Shown: positions 50,403-59,683, numbered from the stretch's first letter. The stretch is DNA of 64,000 bases from an uncultured Lentisphaeraceae bacterium (GCA_949282555.1 CASDPK010000006.1:1-64000); one strand, 5' to 3'. The notes: a model not told the origin generated them from the sequence alone. Program-made: numbers and translations.

Positions 50403-51230
50403 ATGGCCGATTGTACCGTTGTAAAGGTCGATGAAAAGGTTTCGTTTGGAACCGGCGGATTGACGTTGATGGCCGGTCCCTGCGTGATCGAAAGTCATGA
50501 TGCCTGCTTGGAATTGGCGGAGGCCCTTGTTGGGCTGATGGCGCGTTTGGGAATCCCTTACATTTTCAAGGCGTCGTTTGACAAGGCCAACCGCACGAGC
50601 CTTTCGGCGTATCGCGGCCCGGGTTTGGAAAAGGGGCTGGAGACGTTGGCTGAGGTGAAGGCGCGTTTCGGCGTGCCTGTGGTCACGGATGTTCACGAAC
50701 CGTGGCAGTGCGCGCCCGTGGCGGAAGTTTGCGATGTCTTGCAGATTCCCGCGTTCCTTTGCCGCCAGACGGATTTGGTGGTGGCCGCCGCCAAGACCGG
50801 CCGTGTGGTGAACATCAAGAAAGGGCAGTTCCTTGCGCCGGAAGACATGGTGAATGTGGTGCGCAAGGTGGAGAGTGAAGGCAATCGGCGCATTGTGCTC
50901 ACGGAGCGTGGGGCCAGCTTTGGCTACCACAACCTTGTGGCGGACATGCGTTCGTTGTTGGTGATGCGTGAGCTCGGATATCCGGTGGTGTTTGATGCCA
51001 CGCACAGCGTGCAGCGTCCCGGCGGTTTGGGGTCGGGCTCTGGCGGTGATGGGCGATGGGCTCCGGCTTTGGCGCGGGCCGCTGTCGCCACCGGTGTGGA
51101 TGGCCTCTTTATGGAGACCCATTTCAATCCGCCTGAGGCGCTTTCGGATGCCGCCAACGCCATTGCATTCAGTGCGTTGGAAGAGCTGTTGGGCAAGTTG
51201 CTGAAAATCGACGCAATCGTCAAGGCATGA
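50403..51230 (+). CDS. kdsA: 3-deoxy-8-phosphooctulonate synthase (KDO-8-P synthase)
   Basis: 275 residues. KDO8P/DAHP-synthase TIM barrel with MAGPCVIES (PEP site), FKASFDKANRTS, GRVVNIKKGQF, FDATHSVQRPGG and the C-terminal ETHFNPPEALSD. It condenses PEP and arabinose-5-phosphate to KDO-8-P for the LPS inner core. The Cys in GPCVIES is shared by both metal-dependent and metal-independent types. AAGGAG precedes the start. First gene of a long LPS/PTS/pseudopilin run. Confidence 0.95.
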   Translation: MADCTVVKVDEKVSFGTGGLTLMAGPCVIESHDACLELAEALVGLMARLGIPYIFKASFDKANRTSLSAYRGPGLEKGLETLAEVKARFGVPVVTDVHEPWQCAPVAEVCDVLQIPAFLCRQTDLVVAAAKTGRVVNIKKGQFLAPEDMVNVVRKVESEGNRRIVLTERGASFGYHNLVADMRSLLVMRELGYPVVFDATHSVQRPGGLGSGSGGDGRWAPALARAAVATGVDGLFMETHFNPPEALSDAANAIAFSALEELLGKLLKIDAIVKA

Positions 51231-51805
51231 GACGTTTCTTCGCCATTTTCCCGGTGATCTTTTGGGCTGTGTCCGTTGTCCCGTTGGGGGCAACGGAGGC
51301 GGAGGTCGCGTTTGATCCCGAGGTGGAGGCGTTGCTGACGACTGAGGCGCTGGCCAAGATTTCCGCTCCCGGACTGCCCACGCGCTACAAGGCGCTCATT
51401 GAGGAAATGAAGACCCCGCCTGAGACCTTGGGTCGGCCGACGCGCAGTTTGCGGTTGCCGGTGCGCAGTTTCCCCGATGGGCGCCCGCGTACCGTGGTCT
51501 ATGCCGAGGAAGCGTGGGTTTCCCCCGACATGCAGCATCTGCGCGGGCGATCCGTGCGCATGGAGCATTTGCGGGCCGATGGTTCGGTGGAGGCGACGCT
51601 TGAGGCCGCTGAGGCCGTCATGGATCGCACGGTGATGTTGGCGGTGGCCAAGGGAGCCGTGCGCGCCACGCTGGGAGACGATGTGCTCACAGGGAACGGC
51701 GCTTTGGCCGATCTTGATGCTCGGTATGTGAAGATTCTGAGCCGAGCTTGTATCACAACAAAGCGGATGGGTGAAGTGGATTTCGCTGACCGCGGTTTTT
51801 TCTGA
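51227..51805 (+). CDS. LptC-like periplasmic protein
   Basis: 192 residues. A signal-anchor or signal peptide (MRRFFAIFPVIFWAVSVVPLGATEA) is followed by a beta-strand-rich part with RTVVYAEEAWVSPDMQHLRGRSVRMEHL and VAKGAVRATLGDDVLTGNGALADL, like the OstA/LptC jellyroll. Position between kdsA and lptA is where lptC normally lies, so an LPS-transport bridge role is inferred mainly from context. It overlaps kdsA by ATGA. Confidence 0.65.
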   Translation: MRRFFAIFPVIFWAVSVVPLGATEAEVAFDPEVEALLTTEALAKISAPGLPTRYKALIEEMKTPPETLGRPTRSLRLPVRSFPDGRPRTVVYAEEAWVSPDMQHLRGRSVRMEHLRADGSVEATLEAAEAVMDRTVMLAVAKGAVRATLGDDVLTGNGALADLDARYVKILSRACITTKRMGEVDFADRGFF

Positions 51806-51812
51806 GGATGAC

Positions 51813-52364
51813 ATGAAACGACTTTTGCTTCTTTCTCTTACGTTGTTCGCCGCCGCGCTGTGGGCCGCAGACGATGATGACGGTATGGCGGCGGCGCGGG
51901 AGGCTTTGCTCCAGCCCGCCAAGCCGGCGGCGCAGACGGTCGCGTTGCGCGATACGAAGATTACGGCCCGCCGGATGGAATACAACTACAAGGAGGCCGT
52001 GGTGACCATGACGGATGATGTGGTGGTGGATGATCCGCGCTTCTACCTCACGTCCGATCGTCTCTTCGTCTTTCTTGACGGGACCAACAGTTTTTCTCAG
52101 TTGGTGGTGATGGGCAATGTGGCTGTCTCGAATGAGAATCGCCGGGCATGGTGTGACAAGGCGGTTTACACCAAGGCGGAATCGCGCTTGGTGATGGTTG
52201 GGCATGCCAAGCTGACGAACATTGGGGACGACGGCAAGAAGAACAGTGTCTCGGGTGATAAGATCACCATTTGGACCGAGGAACAGCGGATGGAGGTTTA
52301 TCCCAATCCGGTGCTTGATCTTGCCCCCGGTTCCTCTGATGGGTTTAAGGACATGATGAAATGA
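51813..52364 (+). CDS. lptA: LPS transport periplasmic protein LptA
   Basis: 183 residues. A signal peptide (MKRLLLLSLTLFAAALWAA) precedes the OstA-like beta-jellyroll: ITARRMEYNYKEAVVTMTDDVVVDDPRFYLTSDRLFV and YTKAESRLVMVGHAKLTN with a final SGDKITIWTEEQRMEVY. LptA forms the periplasmic bridge that moves LPS from LptBFGC to LptDE. The ATG at 51813 gives the signal peptide. lptB overlaps by ATGA. Confidence 0.85.
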   Translation: MKRLLLLSLTLFAAALWAADDDDGMAAAREALLQPAKPAAQTVALRDTKITARRMEYNYKEAVVTMTDDVVVDDPRFYLTSDRLFVFLDGTNSFSQLVVMGNVAVSNENRRAWCDKAVYTKAESRLVMVGHAKLTNIGDDGKKNSVSGDKITIWTEEQRMEVYPNPVLDLAPGSSDGFKDMMK

Positions 52365-53098
52365 GCGAGAGCTGCATACCCGACATCGTTGCCAAGGGCC
52401 TGAAGAAGGTCTACGGGGAGCGGACCGTGGTGAACGGGATTTCGCTCACGGCCCGTTGCGGCGAATGCGTGGGACTTTTGGGACCCAACGGCGCCGGTAA
52501 GACCACCACATTCTATATGGTGGTGGGGCTAGTGCGTCCGGATGGCGGTTCTGTGGCTTTCCGCGGACAGGACATCACCCGGATGCCGGTTTATCGGCGT
52601 GCACGCATTGGACTGGGCTATTTGGCGCAGGAAGCGAGCGTCTTCCGCAAGTTGAGCGTGGAAGACAATATCTTGGCGATTTTGGAGACCATGCATCCGA
52701 CGAAGGCCGAAAAGGCCGACCGTTTGGAAGAGTTGCTTGCCTCCTTGGGTCTTACAAAGGTGGCCAAACAGCCGGCTTACACCCTCTCCGGCGGAGAGCG
52801 CCGGAAGCTCGAGATCGCCCGTGCCCTTGTGCGGAAGCCGGCCATTTTGATGCTGGATGAGCCTTTTGCCGGCGTAGACCCCTTGGCGGTGGATGATATC
52901 CAGAATATCGTTCGAGGATTGAAGGCGCAGGGTTTGGGCGTCATCATCACCGACCACAACGTGCGTGAGACGCTGGACATCGTCGATCGCGCTTACATCG
53001 TTTTCGAGGGCCGTGTCCTTTGCGAGGGCACCAGTCGGGAACTCATTGAGAACCCGCAGGCCCGACAATCTTATCTCGGCGAGAACTTTCGTATGTAG
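52361..53098 (+). CDS. lptB: LPS export ABC transporter ATPase LptB
   Basis: 245 residues. Walker A GPNGAGKTT (about 40-48), Q loop (YLAQEASVFRKLSVEDNI), signature LSGGERRKLEIARAL, Walker B ILMLDEPFAGVDP and switch H (ITDHNVRET) are complete. The Q-loop sequence QEASVFRKLSVEDN is characteristic of LptB. It powers LPS extraction through LptF/LptG, not in this window. In many Gram-negatives lptB is followed by rpoN and then hpf; here hpf follows directly. Confidence 0.95.
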   Translation: MSESCIPDIVAKGLKKVYGERTVVNGISLTARCGECVGLLGPNGAGKTTTFYMVVGLVRPDGGSVAFRGQDITRMPVYRRARIGLGYLAQEASVFRKLSVEDNILAILETMHPTKAEKADRLEELLASLGLTKVAKQPAYTLSGGERRKLEIARALVRKPAILMLDEPFAGVDPLAVDDIQNIVRGLKAQGLGVIITDHNVRETLDIVDRAYIVFEGRVLCEGTSRELIENPQARQSYLGENFRM

Positions 53099-53148
53099 AG
53101 GACTTGCCGAAGCGTCAGAAACCACCCAAAAGAAAGGTAGGTAACACC

Positions 53149-53478
53149 ATGACAGTCGAAGTCAACGCACGACACAAAGACATTTCCGAGGGCTTCCGCG
53201 ACTATGCCAAGCAGCGCGGGGAAAAGATAGGTGAGGCGTTCCCGATGGTGGAATCCGTCCGAATCGTGATGGATTTCCAGAACAAGCTCTGTGCGGCTGA
53301 GGTGATCGCTCAGCGCAAAGATGAAAAGTTCGTGGGAACCGCCGCCACCGACACTTCCATGCGTGCCGCCGTGGACATGGCCGCCGCCAAGGTCGAGACG
53401 CAGATTCGCAAGAAACGCGCCAAGGCCTACGTTGAACCCGCCCGTAAGGCTGCACAGGCAGCCGAGGCGGCGAAGTAA
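53149..53478 (+). CDS. hpf: Ribosome hibernation-promoting factor (short form)
   Basis: 109 residues. TVEVNARHKDISEGFRDYAKQRGEKIGE and VRIVMDFQNKLCAAEVIAQRKD are the sigma-54 modulation/HPF domain. The C-terminal dimerisation domain of long HPF is missing; instead an Ala/Lys-rich tail ends the protein. It stabilises inactive 70S or 100S ribosomes in stationary phase. The ATG at 53149 has AAAGG upstream. It sits between lptB and hprK, in the place it holds in proteobacterial lptB-rpoN-hpf loci. Confidence 0.9.
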   Translation: MTVEVNARHKDISEGFRDYAKQRGEKIGEAFPMVESVRIVMDFQNKLCAAEVIAQRKDEKFVGTAATDTSMRAAVDMAAAKVETQIRKKRAKAYVEPARKAAQAAEAAK

Positions 53479-53572
53479 CGTTTTCTCATTTGCCGCCGCC
53501 TTCGGGCGGCGGCTTCTTCCGGACGGGGATGAATCCCCGCCGGCGTGTCCTCGAACGAAGAGGGCCCAGGGA

Positions 53573-54583
53573 ATGGATAACCTCCAAACGCTCCAGTTGA
53601 ACAATCGTCCGCGTACGCCGCTTACGGTGGGGTGCTTTTTCCGCGCCGCCGCAGAGCCTTTGGCGCTTACGTTGTTGGCGGGGGCTTCGGGCTTGGAGCG
53701 TGCCATAGTGGAACCCATGTTGCACCGTTCGGGGCTGGCGTTAACGGGGTTTTGGGAGCATTTCGCCTATCGTCGCCCACAGTTGATTGGACAGTCGGAG
53801 ACGGCCTATCTTATGGCTCTTGATCCGGAAGAGCGTCGGCGGCGTTGGGAGGCCCTTTTGGGGAAGGGCATACCGTGTGTGATCCTGTGTGCATCTGCGG
53901 GAGATCCTTTCGGGGGAGAGTTGTTGCGACTTGCGGACACCTTGAAGGTGCCTGTGCTTTCCACGCGGAGGAAGTCGTTGGAAGTTTTCCGTGTTGGTGC
54001 ACAGTTGCTTCACGATTTGACTTCGCCTGTCGTATCCCTGCATGGAACGTTGATGGAAGTCCGTGGCGTGGGTGTGCTCCTTCGGGGACCTGCGGGTGTT
54101 GGCAAAAGTGAGACGGCGTTGGGACTTTTGCGCCGAGGGCATACGCTGATCGCCGATGATCAGCCACATTTGACACTCGACGCTCACGGCGGACTGAGGG
54201 GGTACGCTCCGAAACATATGCGCGGATTTATTGACATCCGTGGGTTGGGATTGCTGAGTGCCACCCATCTTTTTGGCATTCTTGCCGTGCGGGAAACGTG
54301 TCCGTTGGATCTTATTGTCAATCTTTGCCTTTGCTCAGACGAATCTTCCCGCCGCGGAATCGTCTATGAGCAGGGGGAACTGCGCGGGAGGATCTATGAG
54401 ATCCTCGGGGTCTCCGTCCCGGGATATGACATTCCCGTGGCGGCAGGGCGCGATTTCGTCAATGTTGTCGAAACCGCCGCCTCCGTTTATCGGATGCGTA
54501 AACTCGGAATTGACCCCGCGGAACTCCTTGATTCTCAGATTATCGCCCACAATCAAACCGTGAGGCAAGACTACCATGAATGA
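53573..54583 (+). CDS. hprK: HPr kinase/phosphorylase
   Basis: 336 residues. An N-terminal DRTGG-like domain (about 15-150) is followed by the kinase domain with Walker A GPAGVGKSETALGLL (about 168-182), RRGHTLIADDQ with the catalytic Asp pair, and the C-terminal signature VAAGRDFVNVVETAA. It phosphorylates and dephosphorylates the regulatory Ser of HPr in response to metabolic state. It overlaps ptsH by eight bases, so enzyme and substrate are co-translated. Confidence 0.93.
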   Translation: MDNLQTLQLNNRPRTPLTVGCFFRAAAEPLALTLLAGASGLERAIVEPMLHRSGLALTGFWEHFAYRRPQLIGQSETAYLMALDPEERRRRWEALLGKGIPCVILCASAGDPFGGELLRLADTLKVPVLSTRRKSLEVFRVGAQLLHDLTSPVVSLHGTLMEVRGVGVLLRGPAGVGKSETALGLLRRGHTLIADDQPHLTLDAHGGLRGYAPKHMRGFIDIRGLGLLSATHLFGILAVRETCPLDLIVNLCLCSDESSRRGIVYEQGELRGRIYEILGVSVPGYDIPVAAGRDFVNVVETAASVYRMRKLGIDPAELLDSQIIAHNQTVRQDYHE

Positions 54584-54854
54584 AGCCACCGTTACCGTTG
54601 TCCTGAAGAACAAGTATGGGATGCACGTGCGTCCTGCCGGGCTTTTCGCCAAAACCGCTGCGCGTTATCGGGCAGACGTCACCGTGGAGAAGGACGGAAT
54701 CGTCGTCCCCGGGAAGAGCATTATGGCGCTGATGACGCTTGAGGCGGTCAATGGGACGTCGCTGACCATCCGGGCCACAGGCGAGGAGGCTCAGACGGCC
54801 GTGAAAGAGTTGGAAGCGCTTGTCGAACGGAAGTTTGATCTTCCCGACGAGTAA
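54576..54854 (+). CDS. ptsH: Phosphocarrier protein HPr
   Basis: 92 residues. The catalytic His is H17 in YGMHVRPAGLFAKTA, and the HprK target Ser is S48 in PGKSIMALMTLEA; both are intact, so it can receive phosphate from Enzyme I and from HprK. It lies between hprK and ptsI. With no EII genes nearby, it may act mainly in regulation. Confidence 0.95.
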   Translation: MNEATVTVVLKNKYGMHVRPAGLFAKTAARYRADVTVEKDGIVVPGKSIMALMTLEAVNGTSLTIRATGEEAQTAVKELEALVERKFDLPDE

Positions 54855-54870
54855 AGCCGGGGTTTCCCCG

Positions 54871-56646
54871 ATGGATGAGGCTCAGAGTAAGGCCAGAATG
54901 TTCCGGGGGTTGGCAGCCTCCGGAGGGTTGGTGTTTGCTCCGGCCGTTCGGTTTGAGACCAAAACGGAACGTTCGGCACCGCGGTATACCGTGGAGGCCG
55001 CCCAGGCCAATGCTGAGATCGCTCGTTTCTACATGGCGTTGGACAGGTCTCGCCGTCAGTTGATGGAGCTGGCCAAGACAACGGAAAGTCGGGCCTCGTC
55101 CACGGAAGCCGGCATCTTCGATTCCCATCTGATGATGCTGGAGGATACGTATTTCATCGACACGGTGGTGAAGGATATTCGCCTTCGCCATGAAAATGCC
55201 GAATGGGCCGTGCACAGAGCCTTTGAGGCGATGGTGTCGATGATGCGTAATATGGGTGACGCATACCTCAGTGAGCGTACGGCGGATCTGTCGGATGTGC
55301 GTAACCGCTTGATTGGAAATTTGTTGGGGGATGATGGACAGCGTTCCATCCCGGCGATCGATCGGCCTTGCGTGGTCATCGCGGACAATATTTCTCCTTC
55401 GGACGCCGTTTCGTTGCCGCGGCGGTATATTCGCGGAATGGCCACGGAGCAGGGGTCGCTCACAGCGCATGTCACCATTTTGGCGCGTGCGCTCGGTGTC
55501 CCTGCCGTCGTCGGGATTGGGCAGAGCCTTGAGGATATCCATCCTGGCGATGAAGTCGCATTGGATGGTTTTCATGGACTGCTTTGGCATCACCCGAATG
55601 ATGAGGTGAAAGCAGCGCTTCTGGCCGACACGGCAGTGCTTCGGGCCGCCGAGGAGCACCGCCGTTCTTTGGCGGATCGCCCAGCGATCACTTCGGATGG
55701 GGTTCGCGTGACGCTTTTGGCCAATGCGGATCATAGCGTTGGGTTTGAGGGGATTGGAGAGCACGGGGCGGAGGGCATCGGGCTTTACCGAACGGAATAT
55801 CTTTGGATTGGGTTGGGGCGCGAACCTTCGGAGGAAGAGCAGTTTCGTGCGTATTCTGAGGTCATCGCGTCTTGTTCTGGAAAACCTGTGACATTGCGCG
55901 TGCTGGATATCGGTGGCGACAAAATGGTGGGGCGGAGCCATGCGAGTGAGGCGAATCCCTTTCTCGGAAACCGTTCTGTGCGTTATTTGTTGAACAATCG
56001 TGCCACGTTTCGGACGCAAATACGTGCCATTCTCCGTGCGGCGGTCGTGGGGAATTGTTCGATGATGTATCCCATGATTACCACCTTGGAGGAGTTGCGT
56101 GAATGCCGGGCGTTTGTTCGGGCCTGCAAGCGTGAACTCGCGGAAGAGGGGGCGTTGTTTCGTGGAGATGTTCCCGAAGGCGTCATGATTGAGATTCCGG
56201 CCGCGGCGCTTCAGGCGGAGCGCTTGGCGGCGGCCTGTGATTTCTTCTCGGTGGGAACGAATGATCTCGTGCAGTATACCTTTGCCGTGGACCGTGGAAA
56301 CGAGGCGGTTGCTCACCTCTACCAACCCTTGCATCCCGTTGTCCTTTCAATGCTGAGGGAAGTCGTTCGGGCGGCTCGGCGGCATGACCGCGAGGTGTGC
56401 GTGTGCGGAGAGATGGCCTCCGACCCATTGGCGGCGGTTTTGCTTGTGGGCATGGGAATCCGAAAGTTGAGCATGTCGGCCAATCTGATCCCGCGCGTGA
56501 AGGAACTTGTGTGCCGTTTGGCCTATTTTGATATGCAGCGGCTTGTGGATTCTCTCTTTCGTGACGGTCTCACGTCGGCTGAAGAGGTGCGTGAACGTTG
56601 CCGTCAGGTCGTGTCAAAGTATGCCCCTGACGTGTTGAATACTTGA
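54871..56646 (+). CDS. ptsI: PTS Enzyme I
   Basis: 591 residues. The phosphohistidine domain carries LTAHVTILARALGVPAVVG with active H200 (the usual GG-x-TSH is altered to GSLTAH, His kept). The PEP-binding barrel has LYRTEYLW, NPFLGNRSVRYL, EIPAAALQAERLA, SVGTNDLVQYTFAVDRGNE and the active Cys C512 in VCGEMASDP. It transfers phosphate from PEP to HPr. The ATG at 54871 is chosen; earlier in-frame starts overlap ptsH. Confidence 0.94.
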   Translation: MDEAQSKARMFRGLAASGGLVFAPAVRFETKTERSAPRYTVEAAQANAEIARFYMALDRSRRQLMELAKTTESRASSTEAGIFDSHLMMLEDTYFIDTVVKDIRLRHENAEWAVHRAFEAMVSMMRNMGDAYLSERTADLSDVRNRLIGNLLGDDGQRSIPAIDRPCVVIADNISPSDAVSLPRRYIRGMATEQGSLTAHVTILARALGVPAVVGIGQSLEDIHPGDEVALDGFHGLLWHHPNDEVKAALLADTAVLRAAEEHRRSLADRPAITSDGVRVTLLANADHSVGFEGIGEHGAEGIGLYRTEYLWIGLGREPSEEEQFRAYSEVIASCSGKPVTLRVLDIGGDKMVGRSHASEANPFLGNRSVRYLLNNRATFRTQIRAILRAAVVGNCSMMYPMITTLEELRECRAFVRACKRELAEEGALFRGDVPEGVMIEIPAAALQAERLAAACDFFSVGTNDLVQYTFAVDRGNEAVAHLYQPLHPVVLSMLREVVRAARRHDREVCVCGEMASDPLAAVLLVGMGIRKLSMSANLIPRVKELVCRLAYFDMQRLVDSLFRDGLTSAEEVRERCRQVVSKYAPDVLNT

Positions 56647-56655
56647 GGACCCGAG

Positions 56656-58056
56656 ATGATTGAACGTCTTCGTTTGTTCCTTTCCGAGACGTTGTGGCGT
56701 CTTGATTTGGAGACGCGCCCCTGGTGGTCCCGTTGGGCATTGCGTCCGCTTCGGTTCGCGCTGTTGACGATTCGCGCGTATCTGCGCGATGGTACGCTTC
56801 TGCATGCCTCGGCCCTCACGTATATCACCATGCTGGCCATTGTGCCGGTGTTGACGCTCGGATTGACCTCCTTGAAGGCGTTCGGCGCGGGCGAGTTGGC
56901 GGAAGCCAAAATCATTGAGAATATCGAGATCGTGGTGGGGAAGCTGGCCCCCGCGGAAGGGAACGTGGTGCCGGTCGGTGCGGAAACGGAACAGGCGGCA
57001 GATGCTCTGCGTGGGCTTTGCCAAGCGGTTTTCCGACAGATCGACTCCATCAATTTCACCAAAATCGGGGCCGTGGGAGCCGTGGCGCTCATCTTCATGG
57101 TGATTGGCGTTCTGGGGCGCATTGAGAACAGTTTCAACGCCATTTGGGGCGTGACGAAGGCACGCCCGGTGTGGCGCAAGTTCACGGATTATCTCAGCGT
57201 GATCATTGTGGCGCCGTTATTGGTTCTGGCTGCCACCTCCCTGCCGGTGCTGGAGAGCCTTCCGGATGCATGGGGATTGCGTGGGTTTGTTGAGGGACTT
57301 GGCATCATCAATCACCTTGCCCCGATCCTCGGCGGAACGCTCCTCTTTGCCTTCCTCTTCGGATTTTTGCCGAACACGCGCGTGAGCTTTGTCAGCTGTT
57401 TCTTCGGTGCGTTGCTCACGACCATTCTGCTCATGCTGTTTTTCCGGTTGTGCATGGTGCTTCAAGTGGGCATTGCCAACAACAGTCGACTCTATGGCTC
57501 GCTTGTCGCCTTGCCCATCCTGCTCTTCTGGATTTACTCAAGCTGGCAAATCATCTTGTTGGGGGCAGAGGTGTGCTACGTTCACCAACACCGAGCCGAG
57601 TTGCTTCGTGAGTCGGCGTTTACCCATCCCTCAGAGCGTGACTTGATTGTATTGGCGTTGGCCCTCGTGCTTTGGGCCGCCAAGTGCGTGGAGGACGATT
57701 CCGGGGCACTCTCAATGGAGCGTTTCGCCGATACGTTTGCGCTTCCTGAACGCGATGTTGAGCGCGTGGCTTCCATTTTGGAGCGTAGCCATATCCTTCT
57801 TCCCGTGATGGAAGGAAGTGGGGGGCAGCCGGCGGGATATGTGCTCAGTCGGTGTGCGACGCGCCTTACAGTGGCCGATGTCATCAATGCCTGCCTCGAT
57901 GATACGCAGGGGGAGGCCGTTCTTCGGCGTGCCGCCGATCTTGGGCACCTTGGACCGCTTTCTGAAATTGAGCGCCAATTCTCTGAGGTTTTGGCCGGGC
58001 AGTTCTCTGTGACGATTGCCCAAGTCTTGGAGCGACACGCGAACGTTGGGAAATAA
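56656..58056 (+). CDS. YihY/BrkB-family membrane protein
   Basis: 466 residues. The first about 325 residues are the YihY/UPF0761 (formerly RNase BN-like) membrane domain with about six helices: HASALTYITMLAIVPVLTLGL, LGRIENSFNAIWGV, FGFLPNTRVSF and FWIYSSWQIILLGAEVCYVHQH. A soluble C-terminal part (about 330-466) looks like a winged-helix/DNA-binding-type domain, a common extension in this family. Function unknown; earlier RNase BN claims were disproved for E. coli YihY. GAGGA precedes the start, nine bases after ptsI. Confidence 0.85.
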   Translation: MIERLRLFLSETLWRLDLETRPWWSRWALRPLRFALLTIRAYLRDGTLLHASALTYITMLAIVPVLTLGLTSLKAFGAGELAEAKIIENIEIVVGKLAPAEGNVVPVGAETEQAADALRGLCQAVFRQIDSINFTKIGAVGAVALIFMVIGVLGRIENSFNAIWGVTKARPVWRKFTDYLSVIIVAPLLVLAATSLPVLESLPDAWGLRGFVEGLGIINHLAPILGGTLLFAFLFGFLPNTRVSFVSCFFGALLTTILLMLFFRLCMVLQVGIANNSRLYGSLVALPILLFWIYSSWQIILLGAEVCYVHQHRAELLRESAFTHPSERDLIVLALALVLWAAKCVEDDSGALSMERFADTFALPERDVERVASILERSHILLPVMEGSGGQPAGYVLSRCATRLTVADVINACLDDTQGEAVLRRAADLGHLGPLSEIERQFSEVLAGQFSVTIAQVLERHANVGK

Positions 58057-58068
58057 AAGGGCTTGAGG

Positions 58069-58527
58069 ATGTCGCTCAGTGAGAAATGGCTAAACATTCG
58101 CCGTGGAGATCGCAAGAAGTCTCCCTTGGGTTCCCGTCGCAAGAGCGCCAAGGCGGGGTTTACCTTGCTGGAAGTGATTCTTGCCGTGATGATTCTGGGA
58201 GGGGGATTGACGGTCATTTATCGTGCGATTATCGTCAATGCCCGAATGGTTTCCGTCTCTCGCGAGCGGCAGGAAGTCGCGTATGTCTTTTCCCTTGGGG
58301 AATTGGAGCATCCGTTGCGCGACATTGAGGATATTGAGGAAGATGCCGTGGTCGAACCCGATGCGACCTTGCGTGAGGGGTATATCTTCGAGCGAACCGT
58401 CGATGAAAAGGAAGAGCCGGAAGAGGGAGTGGAGGATGACGGCCTCTACGTGGTCCGGACGATTGTCACGTGGGGAGATGGGGAGAATCGCGAGGAAATT
58501 GTCCGCTATCTAAGGAAGACGCAATGA
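58069..58527 (+). CDS. gspI: Type II secretion pseudopilin, GspI-like
   Basis: 152 residues. A basic leader ends KAG, followed by the class III prepilin signature FTLLEVILAVMILGGGL with the conserved Glu at position 5 of the mature helix. The long leader (about 30 residues) is unusual for pseudopilins. The rest is acidic. It overlaps gspJ by ATGA. The ATG at 58069 is preferred over a TTG two codons upstream. Confidence 0.8.
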   Translation: MSLSEKWLNIRRGDRKKSPLGSRRKSAKAGFTLLEVILAVMILGGGLTVIYRAIIVNARMVSVSRERQEVAYVFSLGELEHPLRDIEDIEEDAVVEPDATLREGYIFERTVDEKEEPEEGVEDDGLYVVRTIVTWGDGENREEIVRYLRKTQ

Positions 58528-59429
58528 TGCGGCTGAACACAGATTGGCGCATGCGGCGCAGAGGGTGGGGGGACGAGTGCCGCAATTGGCCTCGCCAAGG
58601 CGGGTTTACGCTTGTCGAGATCTTGCTGGCGCTGACGTTGCTGGGGATGTTGACCATTATGCTCTTCTCCTCCTTTTACTCCGTCATTCGAGCGTGGGAG
58701 GCGGGACGTGCCGCCATTGATTCGGAAGGTCACGCGGATTACCTGATGGAGCAACTCGCTGCAGCGCTTCGCTCGGCTTACACCCCAGGCGTCGGAGAGA
58801 AATATGGCCTGGTCTTCACCGATGATGGGGAGGAGGCCGACGCTCGTGACACGATTGAATGGACGAAAACAGGCCCCGCGCTTGTGGGGGAAGATGCGGA
58901 ATTCGCACAAGTGCCGCATCGCGTGCGTGTGACCGTCACGGAGAAGGATGGGGAGCATCCCGGCGGTTTCACGGTTCGGGCCTGGCGCCAAGATCTTCAG
59001 TTGGACGAATTCAATCCGGAGGAAGACACCGCAGAGCTCTGCCTTTCCCCGAAGGTCGTTGGGTTCAATTGCAGGATGCTGGATCCCGATCAGGAAAAGA
59101 CCGTTGACGATGAAATCAATTGGGTGGATGAATGGACGAAGACCAACACCCTCCCAACGGCAATTGAGATCACCCTTTGGATGGAACCCGCCGAAAAGGG
59201 CGAAGACCCCATAGAAGCCAAGCGGATTGTTGAAATCCCGATGGGGCCGCTTTCTCAGAATCCATCCCTTGGAGCGTCCTCATCGGAAGAGGCCCGCCGC
59301 GGCACATCCACGTCCGTTGGCGGTGGGCGCCGTCGCCCGAATGGCCCGGTATCTTCCGGTCAAGGAGGGAATCCTCCCCCAGGCCCGGGGGGTGGGGGAG
59401 CCGCTCCGCCGGCACCTCCGGCTCGCTAA
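58524..59429 (+). CDS. gspJ: Type II secretion pseudopilin, GspJ-like
   Basis: 301 residues. A leader ends RQGG, then FTLVEILLALTLLGMLTIML (prepilin helix, Glu at position 5). A globular acidic domain resembling GspJ follows (LQLDEFNPEEDTAELCLSPKVVGFNCRML). The C-terminal about 60 residues are Ser/Gly/Pro-rich low complexity (GPGGGGAAPPAPPAR). With GspI and GspK it would form the pseudopilus tip, though gspK lies about 48 kb away. Followed by an intrinsic terminator. Confidence 0.78.
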   Translation: MMRLNTDWRMRRRGWGDECRNWPRQGGFTLVEILLALTLLGMLTIMLFSSFYSVIRAWEAGRAAIDSEGHADYLMEQLAAALRSAYTPGVGEKYGLVFTDDGEEADARDTIEWTKTGPALVGEDAEFAQVPHRVRVTVTEKDGEHPGGFTVRAWRQDLQLDEFNPEEDTAELCLSPKVVGFNCRMLDPDQEKTVDDEINWVDEWTKTNTLPTAIEITLWMEPAEKGEDPIEAKRIVEIPMGPLSQNPSLGASSSEEARRGTSTSVGGGRRRPNGPVSSGQGGNPPPGPGGGGAAPPAPPAR

Positions 59430-59435
59430 ACGAAA

Positions 59436-59463
59436 GAGGGCGCAGAACGCGCCCTCTATTTTT
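59436..59463 (+). terminator. Intrinsic terminator of the kdsA-gspJ run
   Basis: Perfect 8-bp arms GAGGGCGC/GCGCCCTC around AGAAC, followed by TATTTTT. Confidence 0.85.
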
Positions 59464-59595
59464 GCCGGGATGCTCTTCACGGTCTCAAAAGCAGGACGTT
59501 TGGGGAGACTTCACTCCAACCCTTTTAGTTGCTGACAGCCCTTATGGTTGCTATGGGAGGCTTTGTGCCTATTTGCACGAGGCGGATTTGTGCTC

Positions 59596-59645
59596 TCAAA
59601 ACGAAAACAAAACCAAAGGGAGCGAGTCTCCCTTTGGTTTTGCGC
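59596..59645 (-). terminator. Terminator after rplS, near-symmetric
   Basis: 13-bp arms AAACCAAAGGGAG/CTCCCTTTGGTTT around CGAGT (59610-59640); the minus-strand transcript continues into a T-rich tract. The symmetric arms would also work on the plus strand. The rest of 59464-59683 shows nothing further. Confidence 0.75.
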
Positions 59646-59683
59646 TTTCAGACGCACGCTTTCGCGTGCGGGAAACGGCCGCC

